DNA of 64,000 bases from Lingula anatina (Eukaryota > Brachiopoda > Lingulata > Lingulida > Lingulidae), in contig NW_019776024.1 in assembly GCF_001039355.2 (NCBI RefSeq), forward strand, positions 130,352-194,351, written 5' to 3'. The notes under the pieces were generated by a model. It made no database searches and was not told the DNA's origin. It was given only the letters and a program-made list of their open reading frames with translations. The translations under genes were made by a program, and so were the position numbers. Each line of letters begins with the position of its first letter. Position 1 is the first letter of the stretch. Positions 13,305 to 23,733 of this stretch are shown one piece after another.

Positions 13305-13815
13305 GCGTTCCTGAACAACACTGTTTGCTATTAATGGACCCGTAGCTCAAAACTACAGCAATCGTATTATGATATTATGATGACTTGTAACCCAGTGTCC
13401 GCAGCTGGTGTTTTGAGGACAGATGACACGGCATGTTGGTTGTTTACATCATAGACGTCTAAGAACTTTATACCGTGTTTTTTCATGCTACATGGAAAGG
13501 GCAACTTCAAGCATACCATAAACATGTTTTTGTTGTTGTTTAATACATCGAGTTATAGCAAATTCTTTCTGACATAATGTTGATTTAGGGTAACGGATAA
13601 AACAGCTATCTTGTTACAAACGCAATGCGTTAGATGTGCGGCAGATTAACTATGGTGGTTTCGACGCATTATGTTGATCCAAACGGGAGTGAAATTACAC
13701 AGATAATCAGGTATATTATAGATAAAATCACTGAAATGAATTCCATACTTCTACCAAATATTTCTCATGCGGATTTGTTATCCTGTGCAAATAATTTATG
13801 CTCCCCTGATTCAAC
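13305..13815 (+). repeat. Duplicated protease 5' flank, downstream copy
   Basis: This matches 7030-7140 and 7795-8190 and starts within about 10 bases of the protease A stop codon, marking the tandem-duplication junction. It should be the proximal 5' flank of protease B, but about 9.9 kb of repeats now lie between it and B's first exon at 23734. The open frame at 13634-13819 has an equivalent region in the upstream copy but nothing supports a protein. Confidence 0.75.
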
Positions 13816-13935
13816 ATAATATGTTTACATTGATATAGAGGATACAGGTAAAAATATTTGGCAAATTTACTTTTGAAGGCAGGCAGACTGTATGGGTTTC
13901 AAAGTGTACTTGATATTGTTATAATGTTCCTGGTG

Positions 13936-14160
13936 CCATTGAGAATAGAAGATCCGAATATCAACTGGTCCAAGGCTCAATTATGGTGGACCCTACATGA
14001 AAGGAAGACCGCTAATCCTGCAATGGTCTCTCCGCCTCTCACACGCCTCCCCACGCGTCTGGTCGAATGGAGCCAAGAGTTAATTACTGTGCCCCTGCAG
14101 GGACGACGCGTGGGGAAGCATCTTGGACCAGTTGATACCCGGATCTTCTATTCTAAATGG
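13936..14160. mobile_element. Small foldback MITE with ~39-bp terminal inverted repeats
   Basis: The left arm 13936-13974 (CCATT..AGAATAGAAGATCCG..) is the imperfect reverse complement of 14122-14160. Inner parts also partly fold back, around GACGCGTGGGG near 14105. It has no coding capacity. The 105-codon frame at 13858-14175 simply crosses this palindrome and is not a gene. Confidence 0.8.
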
Positions 14161-14314
14161 CCCCATTCAAACTAAGGGAAAGGTATAATGACAGGGTAGT
14201 TTATTTAATACAAAAATGAAAGCACACTTCATGGGTTTGGAAATTACCAAAATGTTTATTTTGCCATTCCCAGATTCTTATAAAACCTTACATATCTCAA
14301 TGGTTAACACTTAA

Positions 14315-14347
<33 letters not shown>

Positions 14348-14902
14348 TGTGTGTGTGTACCTGATGTTATAATTACTGGCCATTTTATTTTATTTTATGT
14401 TAAAATCAACATTTATAAATTTAATTTAAGAACAAATGCAAGAAAAGAGAGGGATAGGTAAATGATTCACGAGTACGAGAGAGTTGAGCATTTGCTTGGA
14501 AAATCAATTTTGGCAGGACAATCTGATGGAGTGTCCCTTTAAAGTTGCCTTCCTCATGCCATAAATGTGTATCGGGGTATATGTAGCTAAATACAATTCT
14601 TCAAATGGTGCACCGTGCAAGGAATGTTTTCTAATTATAAAGAAATGTGATTTACAAATGCATGGTCACAAATTGATGTTAAAAAGGAATTGCATTGAGG
14701 GTATTTCACCAAAAATTTTAATTACCGTGTAGATTTTTTCCACAAGGTGCTATTAAATGATTAGTGGATAATGTGGGCTTAATAGTCAGTAAGATGGTTT
14801 TTAATATTGTTATAAACCATTTTCATTTTTGTAAATGTAATTTATGTTTTTTAGATTTATTTTAAGTTTAATATGAGAAACATTAAAGTTACCTAACCAC
14901 AA
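14161..14902. other. Intergenic, T-tract and (GT)n microsatellite
   Basis: AT-rich filler with a T homopolymer leading into (GT)n at about 14314-14359. No gene seen. Confidence 0.6.
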
Positions 14903-15053
14903 TTAAAGGTGTAATAACTGTTAATTTTCGTTGAAAAATTAATGATCTTGGGGCGAATAGCAAAATTAATGTATAATGAAGTCAGTTCGACATTCAAAGT
15001 TTGATCATTTTTTTTCCCCAAAAAGTTTGGGTTTTTGTTGTAATCTCTCAAGT
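14903..15053 (-). mobile_element. Half copy of the TTAA-ended MITE
   Basis: It begins with the TTAAAGG.. terminus and runs in the same sense as the copy at 49337, ending near the central palindrome. The other half is missing, so this is a truncated relic. Identity is lower than between the two full copies. Confidence 0.65.
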
Positions 15054-15714
15054 AGTGGGCTGACAACAACTGGCGATAGCAACCGTGCCGGAGGACACTG
15101 TCTCTACTGGTCATGTCTCAATGAATTGACCACACACCAGGAGCAAGTGAACAGTCTGAGCATAGGGTAATGCGCCGTTTGAAGGTCGTTCAAAAGCTTG
15201 AAGCATCCAGGGTAAGTAATGCTTATTCAGTTTAGTACCGGGGTATATTATTCCCAAAAACACCTAATAAACTCATTTCATTTCTGTTAATTAGAGAATA
15301 CTTCCAAAGATAAGAAAATTGTGATGGAATGCATATGATTTTTGACAACACATTGATTTTTACTTCACGTTCATTCACAACAGCTGGGTGCTTGTGTCTA
15401 GTTGTTCAATTTATTTTGATATAGTGGATATTGTAGACATCAAACGTTTGTCCCCAAGGTATCAAACTTCATCCCTGGAAGCCTTCCATAGCCTGATTAT
15501 TCACTTTGCACCATAACATACGCACTTTAGTTGGCTTAGAGGAGATAAAGAGATATTTCATAATGGACTCTTTCATTGTGGGTTTTATATTTATACTTAT
15601 ACCTCTGTTGAGTATTGTTCAAATGCAACAAAATTTTTCTCCAGGTATTACTTAGCTGCTTTTCATTACGATGAAAATAACGAAAAAAGGTAAGCAGTAA
15701 CAGAAATTGAGCAG
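15054..15714. other. Intergenic, nothing recognised
   Basis: No supportable gene or repeat family. The last 27 bases before the Tc1 element (from 15715) are also found inside protease A intron 6 (11063-11089). Confidence 0.5.
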
Positions 15715-15743
15715 CCAAGATGGTCAATCAGCTTTCCAAAGTA

Positions 15744-17097
15744 CAAACACTGGACAATAGAAGTGTCACCCCTACTGAACCAATATTATGGGGGAGATAA
15801 ATGACTGTGGAATGATATGCTCCTGGTATCATTTTATTAACATCAAATTTCACAAAAAATCACAAAAGAACAAAATATACATTCTACCAAAATATGCAGT
15901 TTCAAGTCCAAAATAAATATTTATTGGCATAGCCAGGTGACCTAATAATAGGTGCCAGTCTACGAAGCAAGGTTTCATATAATTGTCTGATGCGTTCAGG
16001 GCTTATGCTGGCCCAAGCATGAAACAATGAATATAACAGAGTTTCTCTGCTGGTTAGACGGGCATTTGTGAAAAGTTTTGACATATCATTCCACACATTT
16101 TCTATCACCCTGCGAATGTCATGTTGGTCAAACCAATCATCAACTGCTCTGGGCCTGTGACAAGGAGCATTGCCATCCTGGTGAACAAACGGATAATTCC
16201 TGTCGCCAAACATGTTAGTAATAGATGGTAGCAAGTCTGACTCCAAAACATCGATATATTTCTAGTGATTTATGTTTCCATCAACCACTATCAATTCGCT
16301 CACGCCATGGATGCTGACGCAGCCCCACACCATGATGAATATGCTGCTCCGGGTTCGAAAATTCAGTGCATGTGGTACAAATGCTTTACCAGCAGTTCGC
16401 CAGCATCGTGCCCGTCTGTCATCAGAGGTCAGACCAAAGCGACAATCATCAGAAAAATATATATAGGACCAATTGTCATGCACTGTCCAGTTCCTGATCC
16501 TGTTGACCCTAGTTTACTGTACGTTGCCTGTTTTGTAACGATATAAGAGGTTTCAGTCTTGCTACCCTGCTGTACACTCTCAGAGCATGTAACCGACGCC
16601 TAGCAATTTTCACAGACACATTCTTATGTGTGAAATTGTTCCACTGTGTTGTCAACTGACAAGCAGTGTCGAACTTTGACAACCTGGACATCAAAATCAG
16701 TCGTCGGTCTTCACGGCCAGTTTTATTTTTTTTTGGACGACCCATCAGAGGCAATTTGTCTCTTGATCCAGTGTTTCTATACCGAGACCAGACCCTCTGC
16801 ACGGTTCTGACTGAACAATTCAATTGTATCGATATTCTGACATTGCTTATATTCCGCCTCTTCAGGTTAATAACTTGCACCTATAACCGTTAGATAATTG
16901 CCTGTATCTTGCCATATTGGAGGAAGACAGGAATAACATTTGCTGTACATGTACAAGACCAACAATACAATTCCATGGTATAGCGGTTTTATACTCATTA
17001 GTCACATTATAAGTAGACCAGGCATTATAAGTACCCAAGATCTGCCTACTTTTATTACTCTGAGGTAGGGGGTGACACTTCTTTTGTCCAGTGTGTG
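15744..17097 (-). mobile_element. Tc1/mariner DNA transposon, defective (second locus)
   Basis: A 1354-bp element flanked by TA (15742-15743 and 17098-17099), with the same terminal repeats and the same 11-codon transposase deletion as the copy at 11092. Minus-strand pieces: N-terminal helix-turn-helix region (16509-16880), middle piece with YFSDDCRFGL (16262-16483), C-terminal piece with FVHQDGNAPCH and IENVW (15902-16246). Frame breaks separate the pieces. The close match to the intronic copy, including 5' flank, suggests sequence exchange between the loci. Confidence 0.92.
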
Positions 17098-17099
17098 TA

Positions 17100-17479
17100 T
17101 AAGAAGGGTGGTTATACAGTCACCAAGGAAGAAAACACAGCCAACATACATGTACAGTGTGACTGTAAAATGCTCAGATTCAGTTTAGGAAATATCATGT
17201 TTTATTTTACATTTATCATTTAATTTTGTTTCATAGCGTTGTCCAGCTCAAACATGAAGGTAATGTGTCAGTTGATTCAGGACAATAAAACGATCTGGAT
17301 ATCATTGCCCTTAACACTCAGGAACAATAGTGCGTCCCTGCGAGCGGCTACTTACGATAAAAATGGTTTAGATGTGGATTCTCGTCATCAGCTGTTATAT
17401 ATATCATTATATCTGTTATATAGAATCATTAAATAAACCAGCTTTCAAAATGTTAGGTTATATTTGGAAAAAAATTCAA
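17100..17479. other. Intergenic, nothing recognised
   Basis: AT-rich sequence with no supportable feature. Confidence 0.5.
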
Positions 17480-18104
17480 CTACATGTGTAGCTCTATCAA
17501 TCCCAAAAGTTTCCAAGTTCCTACCTGTCTGTCCACCCAGTTCACCCGTAGTAATCTGCGGTAGCATAATAGTTCGAATGAGGTGATTCGTTTCTGTGCA
17601 GTTTTCTTGATGACCCAGCATTCTGCTCCATAGGTAGCTAGGGGAAATACACCATTGCTTGCAACAGTCGTTTTTTTCTTTTCTACGGTGTTGGTAAAAA
17701 ACGCGCCTAAGTAATTGAACACTTTTACATTCTCCACTTCTTGGTTGTCCTCCACAAGGTTCTCATCATTTTCTTCTTGTGTCCCTTTTATCACTTTTGT
17801 TTTATTGACATTGAGGAAAAGCCCTGCCGCATCGCTTGCAGTTTTGACTTTATCAGTTAGGTATTGGAGTTCTTGCATGCTTGCTGCTATTAGAACTACG
17901 TGGTCAGCATACCTCAAGTTGTTGATTGTTCTTCCACCAATTTTGATTCCTCCTAGATGGTTTTCCAGTGCTTCTCTCATAGATGTTGAATAAGTGAGGT
18001 GACAAAATACATCCCTGACGCACACCCTGTCAGATTTCAAACCAATTTGTCATCCCATGAGTTGTCCTTTACTGCTGCTTTATGAGTGACATACAGGTTC
18101 TTGA
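17480..18104 (-). mobile_element. Non-LTR retrotransposon (LINE, RTE-like), 3' part, disrupted
   Basis: The minus strand encodes reverse transcriptase remnants. A frame-broken RQG.ILSP..LFN segment is followed by NLRYADHVVLIAAS, where the catalytic YADD has become YADH. Then comes the thumb/connection region (VFPLATYGAECWVIKK, RRLLRVNW). The order fits RTE/BovB-like LINEs. The element continues at 19062-19745, having been split by a second LINE. The changed active site and frameshifts mark it as dead. Confidence 0.85.
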
Positions 18105-19061
18105 GCCACTGCTTTTTGCCATCATGATTGATGACTTAAAATCCAGATGTCCAGACTACAAATATGTTGACGATACTACAGTGTATGACATTTGTAATAT
18201 TGATGGTCCATGCCACTTACAAAGTGCAAGTAATGAAATAGTGCTGTGGACACAAAATAACAATATGAAACTGAATGCCAAAAAAACCAAGACCATGACC
18301 CTAAATTTTACACGTTCTAAACCAGATCTCCCACCAATAGTTATAAATGACACGCCAATCTGTGAGGTTACACAGTTCAAACTTCTGGGCATCCATATTA
18401 GCAATGACCTAAAATGGGGTACTCATGTGGATCATATATATATAAAAAGGCATGTGCAAGACTCTATTTCCTCCGTCAACTGAAGCGAGCTAAGCTCAGC
18501 CCTGCTGACTTAATCCAAGTTTACCAAAGTATTGTCCGCTCAATTCTAGAATATGCCTGCCCTGTATGGCATCCAGGACTAACTATAGAGCAATGCAAAC
18601 TTTTAGAGACTGTCCAAAGTCGTGCTTTAAAAATTATTTTCCCTGACCTACACTATGATGAAGCCCTGAACCTGGCAAATATGTGCACTTTAGAAAAACG
18701 AAGGGAAGATCTGTGCAAAACTTTCTTTTACAAAATGACTGAATCCTCTGACAAATTGAATCACATCTTAATTGAGCATTCCAATCGTCTTTTAAGATCT
18801 AACAATAGATACAAAGTGCCAAAATTTAAGACCGACAGATTCCGATGCTCTTTTATTCCATATGCACTTTTAAATTTCCAATAGTATTATGCTGTCTTTT
18901 ATCCTAAGTACAATAATTTTAAAGTTCAGTTAGCAGTCTTTTAACTCAGTTTTATTCATGCAAATATTCATTTTATTATCATTATAAATTTTTTTAATAT
19001 TCTATGTACAACTTCAACCCACTGGGTTGCAATCTTAATAAATTATTATTATTATTATTGA
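18105..19061 (+). mobile_element. 5'-truncated LINE inserted into the minus-strand LINE
   Basis: The plus strand starts abruptly in the reverse transcriptase at a PLLF motif, passes YVDDTTVYD (intact DD) and KLLGIHISNDLKW, then after a frameshift in a TATATA run continues to LEYACPVWHPG and a C-terminus stopping near 18884. The element ends with AATAAA and a short ATT-repeat tail (about 19036-19061), typical of LINE 3' ends. It is 5'-truncated and nested in an RTE-like LINE of opposite orientation. Confidence 0.88.
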
Positions 19062-19745
19062 TGAGTCCTATCATGTGGTTTGGGAATCCCATTTCTGTCA
19101 TTTCACTCCATGGACCTCTTGTACCACCGGATCAAAAGCGTTTCGATAGTCAATGAAAGAGAGTTAAACATCTGTCCCGGATTCACAGCTTTTTTCAAGA
19201 AGTAATTTTAAGTTGAGTATCTGATCTCTTGTTCCTTTTCCCGATCTGAACCCAGCTTGTTCTTCAGTTATTTAATCTTTCAGCTTATTTTGCATTCTGT
19301 TTGCTATGATTTTAGCATGATCTTGCTGCTGTGGCTGATCAAAGAAATGGTTCGGTTGTTATCACATTAAAAATGTCTCCCTTTTTCGGGAGTGTTACAA
19401 AGACTGATGCTGTCCATTCAGATGGCCATTCTTCTTTCTTCCAGATTGCAGTGCATATACTGTGGAAGTATTTGTTGAGGTTTTTTCCTTCTTTCTTCAG
19501 AAGTTTCGCTGGCAGGTCGTCATATCCAGGGGCTTTACCATTCTTCATATCTTCCATCGCTTTCTCTACCTTCGATAAAGTTGGTGTCGGCTCATTAGTA
19601 CTTGTTCATTGACCGGTTGGGTGTTCGAGCAGCAATGCTGGCCCCAAAAGCTACCAATTAATTCTTTTTGGTTATTCATGTACTTTTCAATATCCTTCCA
19701 GGTACTACCTACGCCCTCTTTACCTTTCTAGGTGTAGGACCCAAA
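19062..19745 (-). mobile_element. RTE-like LINE, 5' continuation of the split element
   Basis: The minus-strand frame at 19339-19557 contains KAPGYDDLPAKLLKK and WPSEWTASVFVTLPKKGD, the N-terminal reverse-transcriptase motifs that precede those at 17480-18104. This shows the two pieces were one element before the plus-strand LINE landed. Confidence 0.82.
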
Positions 19746-20485
19746 TTCTTCACATTCGCTTAGCTACAGTGCAATATATTCATTCTAACTATTTTACTCA
19801 AAGGAATGTGACACCAAAACCTAGATTTAAAACTTTTCTGTAAAACGGTTTTTTTTTTCAAAAGTGCGCCACCTTCTTTGAACCCAAATGGGACAAATTT
19901 TATTCGAAATATTGTAGAAAAATAAAGAAACTAAAATTGGACTGCTTTGTAACTTAGATCATAATTCATTTTTCCCTTCAGACTTCGTTTGCAGATCGGC
20001 ATTGTGATTTTTGAATAATGTCTGTAGGCCCTATACTTTACTTCGTTACACACCCTTTTTATTGTACCACCAGCGTTTTAGTCCATGGTTTTAGTCCCGA
20101 CTCGCCTGTTCCGCCGGCTCTGCCGGCCTCGCAGGTCATCTTTCATATCCGTGAGTTTGGGGTCAATCGGTGCTTTTTCACGGGAGCAGCGGCCATTAGA
20201 TGCCGAAACAGAAAACTGTCTCTAATTTCGGAACCGTTAATGCTAGAGACCTCTTTTTTTGCATTTGATAGAGCATGTCAAGCCCAACACTGGAGGTGGT
20301 TTCCGTTTTTTTTTGTTTTCCATACGGTTTACGAGTTATGCTGTATCAAAAGGTGCATTGTGGTGGTGAAAGCAAAATGTGCAATATGGTAATATGTAAT
20401 AAATTTTGAACCTCTGGAAAATATAACATAAGGCTTGGCGAGGCAGACAACTTCTGGTCAAAAATTACATTATTTCATGAAATTT
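19746..20485. repeat. Intergenic with a dispersed low-copy repeat
   Basis: The part near 20245-20330 (gcatttgatagagcatgtca.., T-run, ttccatacg) has a diverged second copy near 22015-22110. No protein or RNA gene was recognised; the 124-codon frame at 20018-20392 has no supporting feature. Confidence 0.45.
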
Positions 20486-21800
20486 AAGCATCTGGAACTT
20501 CTGAGCACCTCCCATTTCAAAATTTTCAACTAAAATGACCTCTTCTTTATTTCAATTAATTTCTTCTGTAGGAAATTTATGGCACATTATTTTAACTCCA
20601 AAATTGTAACATTTAGTCCCTTATACAGGTATCTCCAAAACTGGCAGAGATAGGTCCATAGTTACTATTGAAGTTGAATAGGAAGTCATGTACTGGCAAT
20701 CTAACTGTGACCTTTAAATTGACCTTTGACCTACTTTTCATCATGAACTGAACTTTGCAAATTTTCGTTCCCTTTTATCTCCAAAACTGGCAGAGATAGG
20801 CCCAAAGTTACTATTGAACTTGAATATAAGGTCATATACTGGCAATCTAACAGTGACCTTAAAATTGAACTTTGACCTACTTTTCACCATGAACTCAACT
20901 TTGCAACCTTTTCAGTGCTTATACTTTCAAAACTGGCAAAGATACGCCCATTATTACTATTTAATTTGAATAGGAACTCATATATATTGGCAATCTAACT
21001 GTGACTTTATAATCGGCCTTTGACCTACTTTTCACCATGAACCGCACTTTGCAAGGTTTCCTTTCTGGAACTTCTGAGCACCTCCCATTTCAAAATTTTC
21101 AACTAAAATGACCTCTTCTTTATTTCAATTAATTTCTTCAGTAGGCAATTTATGGCACATTATTTTGACTCCAAAATTGTAACATTTAGTCCCTTATATC
21201 TCCAAAACTGGCAGAGATACGCACATAGTTACTATTAAACTTGAATAGGAAGTCATATACTGGCAATCTAACTTTGACCCTGAAATTGACCTTTGACCTA
21301 ATTTTCAACATGAACTGAACTTTGCAAATTTTCCTTCCCTTTTATCTCCAAAACTGGCAGAGATAGGTCCATAGTTACTATTGAAGTTAAATAGGAAATC
21401 ATATACTGGCAATCTAACTGTGACCTTGAAATTGACCTTTGACCTACTTTTCATGATAAACTGCACTTTGCAAATTTTCTGATCTTTATATCTCCAAAAC
21501 TGGCAAAGATACGCCCATAGTTATTTTTGAACACGAATAAGAAGTAATATACTGGCAATCTAACTGTGACCCTGAAATTAATCTTTGACCTAATTTTCAC
21601 CATGAACTGATCTTTGCAAATTTTCTATCCCTTATATCTCAAAAACCGGCAGAGATACACCCAAAGTTGATGTGGAATTTGAATAGGAAGTCATACAATG
21701 GCTATCTGTGACCTTGAAATTGACCTTTGACCTACTTTTTCACCATGAACTGAGCTTTGCATATTTTCTTGCCCCTCATATCTTCAAAACTAGCAGAGAT
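20486..21800. repeat. Satellite: 146-bp tandem monomers in two blocks, each with a unique leader
   Basis: The phrase TCTCCAAAACTGGCAGAGAT recurs at about 20632, 20778, 20924 and again at 21199, 21345, 21491, 21637, 21781, a period of 144-146 bp. Each block is preceded by a ~140-bp leader (20486-20631 and 21064-21198) that does not match the monomer, giving a higher-order pattern. Most monomers carry TGACCTTTGACCT or a one-to-three-base variant of it. No coding capacity. Confidence 0.9.
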
Positions 21801-22436
21801 ATGCCCAGTGTTGCCCCTAGGTTTTCTCTTTCGTCAGCATATATGCAACACTGACAACATATTTCAAGGAAAACCAATAGGCCTATTGTCTAGAGAATCA
21901 CAGGAGTGATCAGTTTTAGGAAAATACAGGTCAATTCGAAAATCTGCTTGATTGTACCATTTTAAGTTATGTTATTTTGCTTTTTTTTTTTTTGCATATT
22001 TTGAGAACTCTTGTTGATTGCATTTTGTAGAGCTTGTCAAGCACAAGACTGGTGGTGGTGTCCCTTTTTTTTTTTTTTTTTTTTTGGGGGGGGGGGGGTT
22101 CCATACGAATGCGCTTACTCCAGCTGTTGGTACAATATCTGGAGGCGGTATCGCTTCTCTGATCCTCTAGTTTATCAAACAATTTTACTCAAAGTTTGTT
22201 TTATAAGAAGATAAATAACACACCATATTCTTTTCCTCAGGCACTGCACAATTCGTTGAATTATTGAGAAATGAAAAAGCAGTGTTTCATTAAGCTATAA
22301 ATTATCGCCTTTGTCTTAATGTAAATGTGAGATTTTACAATAAACGCTGTCCTTGGATTCGGACCTTTGGTTGTTATGTACACGCGTTGGGCGATTTTGG
22401 GAACCGGCAATAAGAAAACATTGCATAGCGGATATA
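21801..22436. other. Intergenic, T/G homopolymer and diverged repeat
   Basis: Contains the second copy of the repeat near 20245, here expanded by a long T-run and G-run (about 22063-22098). Open frames crossing the homopolymers are spurious. Confidence 0.5.
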
Positions 22437-22516
22437 GATGCGGGGGAGTAAAGATGCGGGGCAGTATCGATGCGGGGAAGCAATGATGTGGGCGAGTATC
22501 GGTATGGGGAAGTAAC
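22437..22516 (+). repeat. 16-bp minisatellite, five units
   Basis: Consecutive 16-bp units of the form GATGCGGGGRAGTATC. Single diverged units recur at about 22554 and 22773. It is G-rich against an AT-rich background. Confidence 0.8.
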
Positions 22517-23733
22517 GGTGCGCCTACATCGGCAATTTTACTGGGGATGTACCGATGTGGGGTCGTATCGATGCGCATAATACAAAAATTTACTAAGGGG
22601 GAGTATTGGTGCTACCGTAGGTAGATTCTGCTATTGCCAGCTCGATCTTGATTTCATATATAACCCATATCAGCAATACCAGTAAATAGTCTAAAAAGCG
22701 ACTCCATCACAAGGTATATTTAACAAGCTACATGTAGCTTTTACGTTGCTCTGACACTCAGGGTAATATATTGGTGCGGGGGAGTATCGACATGACCCCA
22801 CGCATTTTATGTAAACAAAGTACAACTGTTACTTTGCAACAAAATATAACACTTCACATAGTAGTGAACGTCAACAAGTGCATCTGAATTAAGCGAAGGG
22901 AGGTTACTCCAAAATCATTTCTATACATTTCGGCGCTTACGTAAAACTTAGTGAATGCAAAAAAGACTCACATACAATAATACAAAATTTTCGTCGGAAT
23001 TGAAATGTTCATTTTACATTGTTTGTTTACATCATGTTTTAAATGAGCAAAAAGATTCATTAGCTTGGTTGTTGGATAAATCCGTAAGCTAACGGTACGG
23101 AAAATTTTAGGCTTGTGTCTGAGAATTTTCATATTTATCATGTTTTAAAGTTTATTCTTCGAAAGTTTCAAGCAGGATAATGGGTTATTTACAGAGTTTC
23201 ATGGATTTTAATAACAGCTACGGATTTTGCAAAATATGGCGCGAAACACACGTCGCGTACTATTTTGTGCAAGTGCGGAGGTTTTTTTTTTTTTTTTGTA
23301 CTAATCACCGCTTACGCATTGATATGCCAGATCATTAATATGCCTGACACGAACACCCCAAGTTTCCAGCTTCCTCTTGCCCTAGTTCCGTGAATCGGAT
23401 TGGGGTCGAATTTTACCACTCATAAACGATGGCTCTTGTCTCTAAAACGAAGCAAACGCTGATATATCTGACTTAAATTTACCTACAACTGTCTTACTAA
23501 ATGATATGAAGGCCGATATCAAGCGTAAAAAAAAATGGCGGTCATTGACCTCTTCCACTTTGCCTATGCATATCCCGGGCCTACACAACATTCAACAAGG
23601 CAGCCTGCCTGCATAACTCTCTACTGACTCCCTTTGCCCAAAAATATGAAATGAAGAATAAACTTACAGATCACGTGATAACTGATTTTTTTGCCACAAC
23701 TAGAGTGAACGGCTGCAAGCCACAGCATACAGG
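22517..23733. other. Intergenic upstream of protease B
   Basis: AT-rich. Only the last ~35 bases resemble the immediate upstream region of protease A (GAGTGAACGGCTGCAAGC versus GAGTGAGCGGCTGAAAGC). No other gene seen. Confidence 0.5.

Noticed and set aside
13858-14175. 105-codon plus-strand open frame
   Set aside because: It spans a palindromic MITE and has no recognisable domain or splice partners.
11253-17097. Active Tc1 transposase gene
   Set aside because: All copies have frame breaks and the two full-length ones share a deletion beside the catalytic glutamate.
20018-20392. 124-codon plus-strand frame
   Set aside because: Crosses homopolymer runs and a dispersed repeat; no protein features.
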